Assembly: GCA_002171515.1 (NCBI GenBank)
Contig: NHEP01000010.1
Span: forward strand, 1 to 32,691
Direction: 5' to 3'
Source: a bacterium TMED88
Lineage (GTDB): Bacteria; Myxococcota_A; UBA9160; UBA4427
DNA length: 32,691 nt
In this document: one piece after another, positions 16,769 through 24,080 of the stretch
Layout: each line of letters opens with the position of its first letter
How positions within the stretch are numbered: the first letter of the stretch is position 1
Notes under the pieces: generated by a model
What the model saw: only the letters and a program-made list of their open reading frames with translations
What the model was told of the DNA's origin: nothing
Database searches by the model: none
Position numbers and translations under genes: made by a program

Positions 16769-17176
16769 CTACTTGGCGGCAGCCTTGTCCTCGTCGCTGA
16801 GGATCTTGTCCAGCGCATTGAGGCGTCGGCTAATCCGATTCAGCTTCTTGTCCAGTTTCTTCAGGTCGCTGCTCGATGCGATCTGAAAAGTGCCCAGAAC
16901 CGAAGCCAAGCCGGTTTCGACCTGGTCTTCGAATTCCTTACGTCGCTTTTGGAATCCCTTTGAAACGTCTATCCAGCGGGACTGTGCTTGCTGAACCGCC
17001 TCGTTCTTGTTCAGGTCCTTGCGGAAACGCTTGACCCGCTTTTCCGTCTCCTTGTTGAACTGGGTGGTTCGCTTTTCAACTTGCTTCTGAATTCGCTCAA
17101 CCTCTTCTTCAGCGGATCGGAAAGCGGCCTGGATGCGGTCGATGCCGCTCTCGATCACGTTGGCTTGGGTACTCAT
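16769..17176 (-). CDS. Phasin-like (polyhydroxyalkanoate granule-associated) coiled-coil protein
   Basis: This small, highly charged, almost wholly helical protein has 135 residues. A heptad-rich region runs from residue ~10 to ~70 (EEEVERIQKQVEKRTTQF and following). The C-terminal segment IASSSDLKKLDKKLNRIS fits the end of PhaF/PhaI-type phasins, where a leucine-zipper oligomerisation stretch follows a short S-x-D-(V/L) turn, and the tail ends in DKAAAK. Phasins coat polyhydroxyalkanoate granules and stabilise their surface. The ATG at 17176 is chosen because AAGGAG lies 8 bases upstream; longer in-frame starts run into the leader. It is monocistronic, with its own promoter and terminator. 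No PHA synthase is in the window, so a generic coiled-coil protein remains possible. Confidence 0.66.
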   Translation of the reverse strand: MSTQANVIESGIDRIQAAFRSAEEEVERIQKQVEKRTTQFNKETEKRVKRFRKDLNKNEAVQQAQSRWIDVSKGFQKRRKEFEDQVETGLASVLGTFQIASSSDLKKLDKKLNRISRRLNALDKILSDEDKAAAK

Positions 17177-17231
17177 GATTGTTTCTCCTTCAGGCGGCCA
17201 TCGGGTGCGTTCCAGCGGCCGAGTCATCGGC

Positions 17232-17250
17232 CCGCGGGAAGATCCCGCGG
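17232..17250 (-). repeat. Perfect hairpin in the phasin leader
   Basis: CCGCGGGA (17232-17239) and TCCCGCGG (17243-17250) form an 8-bp GC-rich stem with a 3-base loop in the predicted phasin mRNA leader, about 40 bases downstream of the predicted transcription start and well before the ribosome site. It may stabilise the mRNA. No T-run follows, so it is not a terminator. Confidence 0.55.
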
Positions 17251-17254
17251 CGGG

Positions 17255-17399
17255 ATGACGCCAATGACGCAATGCGGCAAGGCGTCCACGGCGAGAGAAT
17301 AGACACGCTGCGTCATCCGGTCAAGGGCGCTTGCCGTATAAAAATACTCTTTAAAATTAGATACTTGAGTTATTTTTTAGAAAAAGATGACGCAATGCG
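17255..17399. repeat. Cluster of ATGACGC motifs around the phasin promoter
   Basis: ATGACGCAATGCG occurs exactly twice, at 17264-17276 and 17387-17399. A shorter ATGACGC is at 17255-17261 and an inverted TGCGTCAT at 17309-17316, inside the -35/-10 spacer. The arrangement (one copy in the spacer, others on either side) is what a repressor operator set would look like. The binding protein is unknown; a PhaR-type regulator that senses polyester granules is one candidate. Confidence 0.5.
17296..17324 (-). promoter_or_regulatory. Sigma-70 promoter of the phasin-like gene
   Basis: Read on the minus strand, TTGACC (17319-17324) and TATTCT (17296-17301) are separated by exactly 17 bases. Both boxes match consensus at four or five of six positions. 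Transcription would start near 17289, giving a leader of about 110 bases. Confidence 0.72.
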
Positions 17400-17413
17400 C
17401 TGCCCGGCCAGTC

Positions 17414-18427
17414 CTACCACCGAACGACTGCGCTGCCCCAGGTGAAGCCCGAGCCGAAGGCTGTCATCGACACGACTTTGCCTGGCTCGAGGAGGCCGTT
17501 GCGTTCGGCCTCGGCCAGAAGCATGGGAATGGATGCGGCGGAGCAGTTGCCATACCGCTGAATGTTATTGAAAACCCGCTCCTCCGGGATCTCCAATTTC
17601 TGTGCGACAAATTCATTGATTCGGAGATTGGCTTGATGAAATAGGAAAAGGTCCACGTCATCGGCCTTGATGCTGGCCGCTGACAGGGCTTCGAGTAAAA
17701 CCTCGGGCATGCGTGTCACGGCATTTTTGAAGACGTAGCGGCCCTCCATTTGGGGGAAGTGCCGACCCGCCTCGATCATTTCCTGAGTGATACGCTGGGG
17801 CCAATCCGCCGAAGACGGGGCATCGATCCAAAGTCTTTTGGCGTGTTTGCCCTGGGCATGCAGCCGCACCTGAAGAATCCCAGCCGTGTCTTGTTCGGCA
17901 TCGACGGCCTCCAAAATCACAGCTCCGGCTCCATCTCCGAAAATGACGGTGACGTCTCGGCCTTCCGTGGAAACGTTGAGCCCCGTTGAGTGGACCTCGC
18001 AGCCGACGACCAAAACCCTCTGACTCTTTCCAGATTGGATCAAGCTATCGGCGAAATTCAACGCATAGAGGAATCCGCTGCATTGAGCTCTGAGGTCGAT
18101 ACAGGGGATTTCGCCACCGCCCAGCTGCTCGTGAAGGAAGAAGGATGTGCCGGGAAATTCGTGCTGGGGCGAGAGTGTGGCCAAGAGGATAAAGTCGATG
18201 TCTCCGACATCGAGCTGGGCGGATTGCAGTGCTTGTTCGCACGCTGATTGGGCGAGGTCTGCTGGGGTTTCGCCCTCGACGATCCAGCGTCGCTCCTTGA
18301 TCCCGGTTCTTTGCTGGATCCATTCATCGGTGGTGTCCATCCGCTGAGCCAAATCATCGTTGGTGATGATCTGGTCCGGAACGCACATTCCGGTTCCAAT
18401 GATCTTTGAGCGCAGGTTTCGAGTCAT
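17414..18427 (-). CDS. fabH: 3-oxoacyl-[acyl-carrier-protein] synthase III (KAS III)
   Basis: FabH condenses an acyl-CoA primer with malonyl-ACP to start type II fatty acid synthesis in the cytosol. The thiolase-fold triad is complete: C116 in DLRAQCSGF, H264 in FLFHQANLRI and N294 in YGNCSAAS (numbered from the ATG at 18427). The N-terminus has the standard KIIGTGMCVPDQIITNDDL and TTDEWIQQRTGI. At 338 residues it is about 20 longer than E. coli FabH, with extra sequence before the third conserved block (HAKRLWIDAPSSADWPQRI). The ATG at 18427 is preferred for the GGGGGAA upstream of it; an upstream in-frame ATG at 18475 remains possible. It follows hflX by 21-69 bases on the same strand. A FabH-like paralogue for polyketide or hydrocarbon synthesis cannot be excluded. 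Confidence 0.88.
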   Translation of the reverse strand: MTRNLRSKIIGTGMCVPDQIITNDDLAQRMDTTDEWIQQRTGIKERRWIVEGETPADLAQSACEQALQSAQLDVGDIDFILLATLSPQHEFPGTSFFLHEQLGGGEIPCIDLRAQCSGFLYALNFADSLIQSGKSQRVLVVGCEVHSTGLNVSTEGRDVTVIFGDGAGAVILEAVDAEQDTAGILQVRLHAQGKHAKRLWIDAPSSADWPQRITQEMIEAGRHFPQMEGRYVFKNAVTRMPEVLLEALSAASIKADDVDLFLFHQANLRINEFVAQKLEIPEERVFNNIQRYGNCSAASIPMLLAEAERNGLLEPGKVVSMTAFGSGFTWGSAVVRW

Positions 18428-18496
18428 CCGTTGGGTTCCCCCGATGCGGGCCGTTATGATCGGCATTGCTTTCAAGATTGCTGTAGTCAGCCTTGA

Positions 18497-20101
18497 TCAG
18501 GCCCGTTCCTGAATCCAGTCCGCGGCCTCTTCTGGACGGCTCGCGGGTGACTGTTCTTCCCAAACCATGCGTTCGGCTCGGATCAAGAGTTCGTTGATTC
18601 CGCTTCGCTCGAGAGCGGAGACCGCCACGCAACCATGACGCCGTTCTAGCACCCCGGCAGCGCCCTCGGGCAGACGGTCAATCTGGTTAAAGACGAGGAG
18701 CTCGGGTTTTTTCGACAAACCAAGCTCGCCAAGCACTTTTCGAACGGCCTCAATGCGCCGCTCGAAATCCGGGGAGGCGGCATCCACCACGTGAATCAAG
18801 AGGCTCGCGTCACGCAATTCTTCGAGAGTGGCGTGAAAAGCGGCCATAAGGTCTTCGGGAAGGTCTCGAATGAAACCCACGGTGTCGGTGATGATAACCT
18901 CTCGCTCCCGGGGGAAGCGGAGTCGTCGGGAGACCGGGTCAAGGGTGGCGAACATCTTGTCTTCGACGAACACATCGGTCTGGGTCAGGGTTCGAAGAAG
19001 TGTGCTTTTACCGGCGTTCGTGTAGCCCACGATCGATAAAACCGGGATATGCCGTCGTTCCCGCCGCTTGCGACGGCCCGCCCGTTGTTTCGAAAGCCGA
19101 GCGAGGTCTCGCTCGAGGCGAGTGATACGCTCCCGGACTCGGCGCCGATCCATCTCCAGCTTCGTTTCCCCAGGGCCCCGACCACCGATCCCACCGGCAA
19201 GGCGCGAGAGCGAAAGTTCGGCCCGCTGGGCGAGGCGGGGTAGCCGGTACTTGAGTTGTGCCAGCTCGACTTGGAGTTTTCCATCGCCGGTTGTGGCTCG
19301 CTGGGCGAAGATGTCCAGGATCAGCTGAGTGCGGTCGATGACCCTCAATTCCATACGCTCGGCGAGGTTTCGGGCCTGCGTGGGCGTCAGGTCTTGGTCG
19401 AAGATCACCAACTCAATGTCCGATTGAAAACATCGAATGACGAGATCCGATAGCTTCCCGGTTCCGACCACGGTTTTGGGATCGACCCGCGGGCGACTCT
19501 GCGTGATGACGTCCACAACGTCGACGCCGGCGGCCCGCGCGAGTTCTTTTAACTCCGCGACGTGGAGATCGAGCGCGGCACGATCGCGACCGGCCGTGAC
19601 CGCGACCAAGATCGCCCTTTCGCCATCTTCGACAGCGTGGCCTTCGGCGCTGCGAGCAAGCTGCCCCTCCAGTTCCCGGATGTATTCATCGAAGTGAAGA
19701 TCCAGGTCGGCCGGTCGGGTGGGCTTGAGTTGCTCGGTTGTCCGTCCTTCATCATTCGCGGGCGCCAAAAATGCGGTGTGGGCCAGTCCCGGTAAGGCAT
19801 CCTCGCCCACCGAGATGCTCACCATGGCGTCGAGTCGGAGGACCGCAAGATCCGTCAGGTCATCGCGCGAGAGCCCTTCTTCTCGGAGGTGTGTCTTCAG
19901 GCAGCGAAGGCCGCGGAGCCGGCCGCGGCCGGCTCGGAGTCGACCCCAATCCGGGAGCTCGGTGCTTCCACTGTCTCCGACCATGACGTGCTGTACTTCC
20001 CCGCGCCGGTCGACGAGAACGCCCACTTGGCGGCGAATATCGTGGCTGATCTCGGTGAGGTGCCGCGCCAAATCATGGGAGATCAAGCGGTCTCCACTCA
20101 A
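18497..20101 (-). CDS. hflX: GTPase HflX, long form
   Basis: HflX is a ribosome-associated GTPase that splits stalled or heat-damaged 70S ribosomes. From the TTG at 20101 the product is 534 residues. The HflX N-terminal domain carries VVGTGKLSDL and DLTPTQARNL (~212-245); the glycine-rich linker is GGIGGRGPGETKLE. The G domain has G1 GYTNAGKST (359-367), G2 TLDP (~386), G3 DTVGF (406), G4 NQID (472) and G5 SAL (495). The first ~130 residues (EISHDIRRQVGVLVDRRGEV) are the extra domain seen in deltaproteobacterial-type HflX. TTG 20101 has no ribosome site, and conserved coding continues upstream (see 20102-20191), so the true start is probably further out. Confidence 0.92.
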   Translation of the reverse strand: MSGDRLISHDLARHLTEISHDIRRQVGVLVDRRGEVQHVMVGDSGSTELPDWGRLRAGRGRLRGLRCLKTHLREEGLSRDDLTDLAVLRLDAMVSISVGEDALPGLAHTAFLAPANDEGRTTEQLKPTRPADLDLHFDEYIRELEGQLARSAEGHAVEDGERAILVAVTAGRDRAALDLHVAELKELARAAGVDVVDVITQSRPRVDPKTVVGTGKLSDLVIRCFQSDIELVIFDQDLTPTQARNLAERMELRVIDRTQLILDIFAQRATTGDGKLQVELAQLKYRLPRLAQRAELSLSRLAGGIGGRGPGETKLEMDRRRVRERITRLERDLARLSKQRAGRRKRRERRHIPVLSIVGYTNAGKSTLLRTLTQTDVFVEDKMFATLDPVSRRLRFPREREVIITDTVGFIRDLPEDLMAAFHATLEELRDASLLIHVVDAASPDFERRIEAVRKVLGELGLSKKPELLVFNQIDRLPEGAAGVLERRHGCVAVSALERSGINELLIRAERMVWEEQSPASRPEEAADWIQERA

Positions 20102-20191
20102 CTGACGGCGGAAGAGTCGCTCAAGCTGCTTAACCTGACTGGCCTTGAGGCCACGGGTGTTGCCGTAGATCTGGATGAGAAGATGCTCCAG
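20102..20191 (-). other. Upstream in-frame HflX N-terminal coding without a standard start codon
   Basis: In the hflX frame the sequence before the TTG at 20101 encodes IYGNTRGLKASQVKQLERLF followed by RRQ, joined seamlessly to LSGDRLISHD. This resembles the G-N-x-x-G-L-K-x-x-Q-x-x-x-L-E-R-L opening that I recall for long HflX proteins. The frame stays open to a TAG at 20231-20233 but has no ATG, GTG or TTG. The only near-starts are CTG (20191) and two ATC codons (20176 and 20170), with GGAG at 20189-20186 nine bases before the first ATC. A non-standard start or a sequence error is likely. Confidence 0.6.
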
Positions 20192-20233
20192 CGGCTTGGC
20201 TCGGCCGCGCTGGGGGAGAGCGATGGGGCTCTA

Positions 20234-20618
20234 TTTGCTCTGGAATCGGCGCCGGGCGGAAGGTAGGAGTGGCCCGAAGCCGGGGCAACATGTCGCACCT
20301 CTCAAGATGTTGCAAAAAGCACCCGTTTCGAGAATGTCGTCCTACTGGAGCGATTTTGATGGATCGGCCTTTCGCCTGGGAACCGGCAGTGTCCCACGGG
20401 GGTCGTACAGGGGCGGTGAGAAGGGCCCCCTTTCGACACTCGAGTGTCCTGCCCGATGATTCGCCCGATACTGTGTCCAAGACGGAGGTGAACGCGCTTC
20501 ACTTGGGGGCCAAACCTTCCGATGCAACCAGAGAGGCCAAGGGCTTGGTCCCGTGCGGGAAAAGGGCCCAACCGAGAGTCAGGAGGCGAGGCGGAGCGTG
20601 CAGAGTCAGGGTCCCAAT
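20234..20618. other. Divergent intergenic region between hflX and glmU
   Basis: About 385 bases separate the last open hflX codon from the glmU start. Open frames here are short and unrelated to anything I recognise. The region has a perfect 14-base palindrome (20435-20448) and a GATACT -10-like box (20467-20472) for the plus strand. No convincing -35 box or leader RNA structure was found. Confidence 0.4.
20435..20448. promoter_or_regulatory. Perfect 14-base palindrome upstream of glmU, operator candidate
   Basis: GACACTCGAGTGTC is its own reverse complement. It ends 18 bases before a GATACT -10-like box, so it overlaps the position where a -35 box would be. This fits a site for a dimeric regulator. 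A 14-base perfect palindrome can arise by chance, and the regulator is unknown. Confidence 0.35.
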
Positions 20619-22076
20619 ATGAATCGTGAGGTGGCTGTTGTCGTCTTGGCCGCGGGCAAGGGCACGCGAATGAAGTCGGCCCGAGTCAAGGTCCTGCACG
20701 AAATTTGTGGCTTGCCGATGTTGGGTCATACCCAGCGGGTCGCGAAGGGGCTCGAGGCCCAGCGTCTCGTGGTCGTCATTGGCCGAGAGGCCGATGAGGT
20801 GCGTCGCACATTCGGGGAGAGCGCGGAATTCGTTCATCAGCTTGAGCAGAAGGGTACAGGCCATGCGGTCATGATGGCTGAGACGGCTCTCAGCGATTTT
20901 GCCGGGGATGTATTCATCCTTTACGGCGACACGCCCCTGCTGACGGTAGAGACTTTGGAGCGGATGCGGGCCTTGAAGGTCGATCGTGCTGCGGATCTCG
21001 TCATGCTGACGGCTCGGGGTGAAATTCCGGGTCGCGTGGTTCGAGATAAGCAAGGGCGTGTGGAGCGGATTGTTGAAGCGCAGGATGCAAGTCCCGAGGA
21101 ACTGCAAATCGAGGAGCGCAACACGGGCGTCTATCTCGTCAGTTCGGGTTTGCTTTGGGCGGCGCTTTCCCAGATCGGGACAGATAACCAGCAGGGCGAG
21201 CTTTATCTCACGGACATCGTTGGATACGCGGTTCAGAAAGGGCACGCCGTCGAGGCCCTTTGGCTTGCCGATTCCTCGGAGTGCCTGGGTATCAATGATC
21301 GCAACGAGTTGGCTGAAGCGACTCGACTCATGCAGGCGCGGATTAACGCCCGGGTGATGGCTTCTGGGGTCACCCTCGTCGATCCTGCGACGACTTACAT
21401 CGATGCCACCGCCGAAATCGGCCCGGATACAGTGATTGAACCTGGATGCTGTATCAAGGGCCGAAGCGTCATTGGTCCTGGTGTTCTGATTCGAGCAGGT
21501 TGTTATATCGAGGACTCGCAGCTCGATGAAGGCGTTCAGTTCGGGCCCTATTCCCACTTAAGGCCTGGCTCTCACCTCCAGTTCGGTGTGAAGGTGGGTA
21601 ATTTTGTTGAAATCAAGAATTCAACTCTCGGGCCGCGCAGCAAGTCGGCTCATCTCACCTATATCGGCGATGCCGACGTCGGGGCCGACGTCAACTTCGG
21701 CTGTGGCTCTGTGGTGGTCAACTATGATGGTTACCAGAAGCATCGCAGTGTGGTCGGCGATGGCGCCTTTGTGGGCTGCAACGTCAACTTGATTTCTCCT
21801 GTTCGCGTTTCGGAGAAGGCCTTTCTCGCCGCGGGCTCCACCATCACACAGGACGTCCCTGAAGATGCATTGGGGGTGGCGAGGGCTCGTCAGCGGAATT
21901 TAGACGGGTGGGTTGCCCGAAAGGAAGGTCGGTCCGGGGAGAGGGCCGATTCGGCGACACCGAATGCCCCCGACGGGTCACTTAAAGAGCGGGGTCCGGG
22001 AAGAGCTCAGGCTGGCGAAACGCTCGGCTCCGCACCGGGCCCAGACTCCGAAAGAGCCTCCGGGGACAAAAAGTAG
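20619..22076 (+). CDS. glmU: Bifunctional UDP-N-acetylglucosamine pyrophosphorylase / glucosamine-1-phosphate N-acetyltransferase
   Basis: GlmU acetylates glucosamine-1-phosphate and then couples it to UTP, giving UDP-GlcNAc for peptidoglycan and lipopolysaccharide. The 485-residue protein has the uridylyltransferase domain first (LAAGKGTRMKS at ~10-20, GTGHAVMMAE, YGDTPLLT), then a left-handed beta-helix of hexapeptide repeats from ~residue 250. The acetyltransferase catalytic His lies in RSKSAHLTYIGDADVG, and VNYDG and the AAGSTITQDVP turn follow. The ATG at 20619 is preferred over an earlier GTG because it directly precedes NREVAVVVLAAGKG. About 50 C-terminal residues after DGWVARKEGR are a disordered Gly/Ser/Pro/Glu-rich tail beyond the usual end. 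glmS follows after 50 bases. Confidence 0.96.
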   Translation: MNREVAVVVLAAGKGTRMKSARVKVLHEICGLPMLGHTQRVAKGLEAQRLVVVIGREADEVRRTFGESAEFVHQLEQKGTGHAVMMAETALSDFAGDVFILYGDTPLLTVETLERMRALKVDRAADLVMLTARGEIPGRVVRDKQGRVERIVEAQDASPEELQIEERNTGVYLVSSGLLWAALSQIGTDNQQGELYLTDIVGYAVQKGHAVEALWLADSSECLGINDRNELAEATRLMQARINARVMASGVTLVDPATTYIDATAEIGPDTVIEPGCCIKGRSVIGPGVLIRAGCYIEDSQLDEGVQFGPYSHLRPGSHLQFGVKVGNFVEIKNSTLGPRSKSAHLTYIGDADVGADVNFGCGSVVVNYDGYQKHRSVVGDGAFVGCNVNLISPVRVSEKAFLAAGSTITQDVPEDALGVARARQRNLDGWVARKEGRSGERADSATPNAPDGSLKERGPGRAQAGETLGSAPGPDSERASGDKK

Positions 22077-22126
22077 GTCGAGTAGACGCTGCGGTTTTTC
22101 ACCGCGACGAAGGGAGAGTCCATCTT

Positions 22127-23962
22127 ATGTGTGGAATCGTCGGATATATCGGAGTCGAGGATCGGGCCGTTGAGGTCTTAGTCGATGGACTTCGCCGTCT
22201 TGAATACCGGGGCTACGACTCGGCTGGAGTGGCTGTCTTCGATGGCGAGCAAACCCAGATTCGTCGGGCCGAGGGGAAGCTGATCAACCTCGAGGGCGCT
22301 TTACGAGAGAGGCCGCTCCGGGGGGTGGTCGGGATCGGTCATACGCGCTGGGCCACTCACGGAAAGCCTTCTGAACGCAACGCCCACCCGCATCGTGCTG
22401 GGTCCGTATCAATTGTTCACAACGGCATTATCGAAAATTACTCAACGATCCGATCGGAGCTGGAGGGCGAGGGCGCGTGCGTGAACTCCGATACGGATAC
22501 CGAGTTGATCGCGCACCTGATCGATCAGGAAATCCGTAGGGGTCGCTCCCTTTTGGAGGCTGTTCGAGGGGCCTGTAGCCGGCTGACGGGCTCCTATGCG
22601 TTTGGCGCGATGTCCGATACCGAGCCCGGTTGTTTGGTGGCCGCTAAGAATGGAGGCAGCCCCATCATCGTTGGTCAAGGCGAGAAAGAATGCTTTCTGG
22701 GAAGCGACATTCCGGCCATCCTGCCTTACACCCGGCAGATGATCTCACTTTGGGATGGTGACTTTGCCGTTCTCTCAGAGGAAGGCGTTCAGGTTGTCGA
22801 TGGAGAGGGACGACCGGTTGATCGAGAATTTATGACCATTCAGTGGGATCCGGTTTCCGCCGAGAGAGGCGGCTACGACCACTTTATGCAGAAGGAAATT
22901 TTTGAACAACCCCGCGCGATCACCGATACGATCGGCACGCGGATGGACGAGTCTGCTGCCGGGCTTGATCTTGATGGAATCGAACTCAGTCCTGAATTCG
23001 CCGAGAGCCTGCGGTCGATTGAGTTGGTGGCCTGCGGGACCGCGTCGTACGCCTGCATGGTGGGTCAGTACATGATCGAGCAGCTGGCGGGCATTCCGTG
23101 TCATGTGGACCTCGCCAGTGAATTCCGTTACCGCAAGCCGATCGTAGACTCGAAGTGCATGATCATTCCCGTTTCCCAATCGGGTGAGACAGCCGATACA
23201 CTCGCCGCCCTTCGCGAAGCTGAAGATCAGGGTGCGCGAGTGCTCTCGGTCTGCAACGTTCGCGAGTCAACGATCGCCCGAGAAAGTGACGATGTTCTTT
23301 ATACTCATGCGGGTCCTGAAATCGGTGTTGCGTCGACGAAGGCCTTTGTCACTCAGGTGGTCGGCCTTTATCTGATCGCGCTTAAGCTGGGGGTTGCTCG
23401 CGGTCAAATTGATTCCTCAGAGATGCGTGAAAGGCTTCAGGACCTGACTCGCCTCCCGCGTTTCGTTGAGCGAACCCTCCAGCTTGATCGTCAGATTCAG
23501 AAGATCGCACGGCAGTATTTCAAGGCGCAGGATTTTCTCTTTCTCGGTCGTGGCATCATGTACCCCATCGCTATGGAGGGGGCCCTCAAGCTCAAGGAAA
23601 TCTCATACATCCATGCCGAGGGCTACGCGGCGGGTGAGATGAAGCATGGGCCGATCGCTCTGATTGACGAGAATATGCCTGTAGTCGTCATCGCCAATGA
23701 CGGTCCGCTGAAAGACAAGTTGATTTCGAATCTGGAGCAAGTCCGAGCCCGGGATGGTCGGGTGATTGCGATCGCGACAGTCGGGGATAAGGAGATCGCC
23801 GCAAAGGCAAACGAAGTCATCTTTATCGATGATCTGGGCGAATTTCTGACTTCTGTGCTGGCGACCGTCCCTCTGCAGCTCTTGGCGTATCACGTGGCGA
23901 CCCTCCGCGGTACAGACGTTGACCAGCCCAGAAATTTAGCCAAGAGCGTGACGGTGGAATAA
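22127..23962 (+). CDS. glmS: Glutamine-fructose-6-phosphate aminotransferase (isomerizing)
   Basis: GlmS makes glucosamine-6-phosphate from fructose-6-phosphate and glutamine, the entry step of amino-sugar synthesis. The 611-residue length is standard. The N-terminal glutaminase starts MCGIVGYIG with nucleophile C2 (after Met removal C1) and has GIGHTRWATHG and VHNGIIENY. Two SIS domains follow: ACGTASYACMVG with SQSGETADTLAAL, then FLGRGIMYPIAMEGALKLKE with EGYAAGEMKHGPIAL. The C-terminal LAKSVTVE tail completes the active site. AAGGGAGA precedes the ATG. The 50-base gap from glmU is too short for a glmS ribozyme and only has a 5-bp hairpin (GCGGT-TTTTC-ACCGC), so glmS is probably expressed from the glmU promoter. 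Confidence 0.97.
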   Translation: MCGIVGYIGVEDRAVEVLVDGLRRLEYRGYDSAGVAVFDGEQTQIRRAEGKLINLEGALRERPLRGVVGIGHTRWATHGKPSERNAHPHRAGSVSIVHNGIIENYSTIRSELEGEGACVNSDTDTELIAHLIDQEIRRGRSLLEAVRGACSRLTGSYAFGAMSDTEPGCLVAAKNGGSPIIVGQGEKECFLGSDIPAILPYTRQMISLWDGDFAVLSEEGVQVVDGEGRPVDREFMTIQWDPVSAERGGYDHFMQKEIFEQPRAITDTIGTRMDESAAGLDLDGIELSPEFAESLRSIELVACGTASYACMVGQYMIEQLAGIPCHVDLASEFRYRKPIVDSKCMIIPVSQSGETADTLAALREAEDQGARVLSVCNVRESTIARESDDVLYTHAGPEIGVASTKAFVTQVVGLYLIALKLGVARGQIDSSEMRERLQDLTRLPRFVERTLQLDRQIQKIARQYFKAQDFLFLGRGIMYPIAMEGALKLKEISYIHAEGYAAGEMKHGPIALIDENMPVVVIANDGPLKDKLISNLEQVRARDGRVIAIATVGDKEIAAKANEVIFIDDLGEFLTSVLATVPLQLLAYHVATLRGTDVDQPRNLAKSVTVE

Positions 23963-23974
23963 CGCGGGCCCGGC

Positions 23975-24002
23975 TTGACGTTCGCGCGTTAGCCCATACC
24001 CT
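23975..24002 (+). promoter_or_regulatory. Candidate promoter for the helicase gene
   Basis: TTGACG (23975-23980) and TACCCT (23997-24002) are separated by 16 bases in the gap after glmS. The -35 match is good, the -10 match is moderate. Transcription would start about 70 bases before the helicase start codon. Confidence 0.4.
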
Positions 24003-24067
24003 GACGGTCCCCCTAGGCCTCCCATCCACCTTGGGTTAGCCCGCGTGCTGCGCGCGATGGCCCGAGC

Positions 24068-24072
24068 GGAGG
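24068..24072 (+). promoter_or_regulatory. Ribosome binding site that decides the helicase start
   Basis: GGAGG is followed by eight bases and the GTG at 24081. The in-frame ATG at 24057 and GTG at 24045 have no such site upstream, so GTG 24081 is the better start. Confidence 0.6.
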
Positions 24073-24080
24073 CAGTCAGC

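Larger units (their letters stand above)
17177..17413. other. Phasin leader, promoter and AT-rich upstream tract
   Basis: This intergenic stretch holds the phasin leader, promoter and repeated ATGACGC motifs, listed separately. At 17337-17386 there is a sharply AT-rich tract (about 50 bases with A and T runs such as TTATTTTTTAG), unlike the GC-rich surroundings. It ends just downstream of the fabH stop and lies upstream of the phasin -35 box, where it could act as an UP-like or bent-DNA element. Confidence 0.5.

Noticed and set aside
20130..20480. 116-codon minus-strand frame upstream of hflX as its true N-terminus
   Set aside because: It is in a different frame and its product does not resemble HflX. 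The in-frame sequence 20102-20179 does match the HflX pattern.
20499..21557. 352-codon open frame opposite the start of glmU
   Set aside because: It lies wholly over the GlmU uridylyltransferase domain and its product has no recognisable fold or hydrophobic pattern.
22077..22126. Possible glmS ribozyme or riboswitch before glmS
   Set aside because: The gap between glmU and glmS is only 50 bases, much shorter than the ribozyme, and contains only a 5-bp hairpin.
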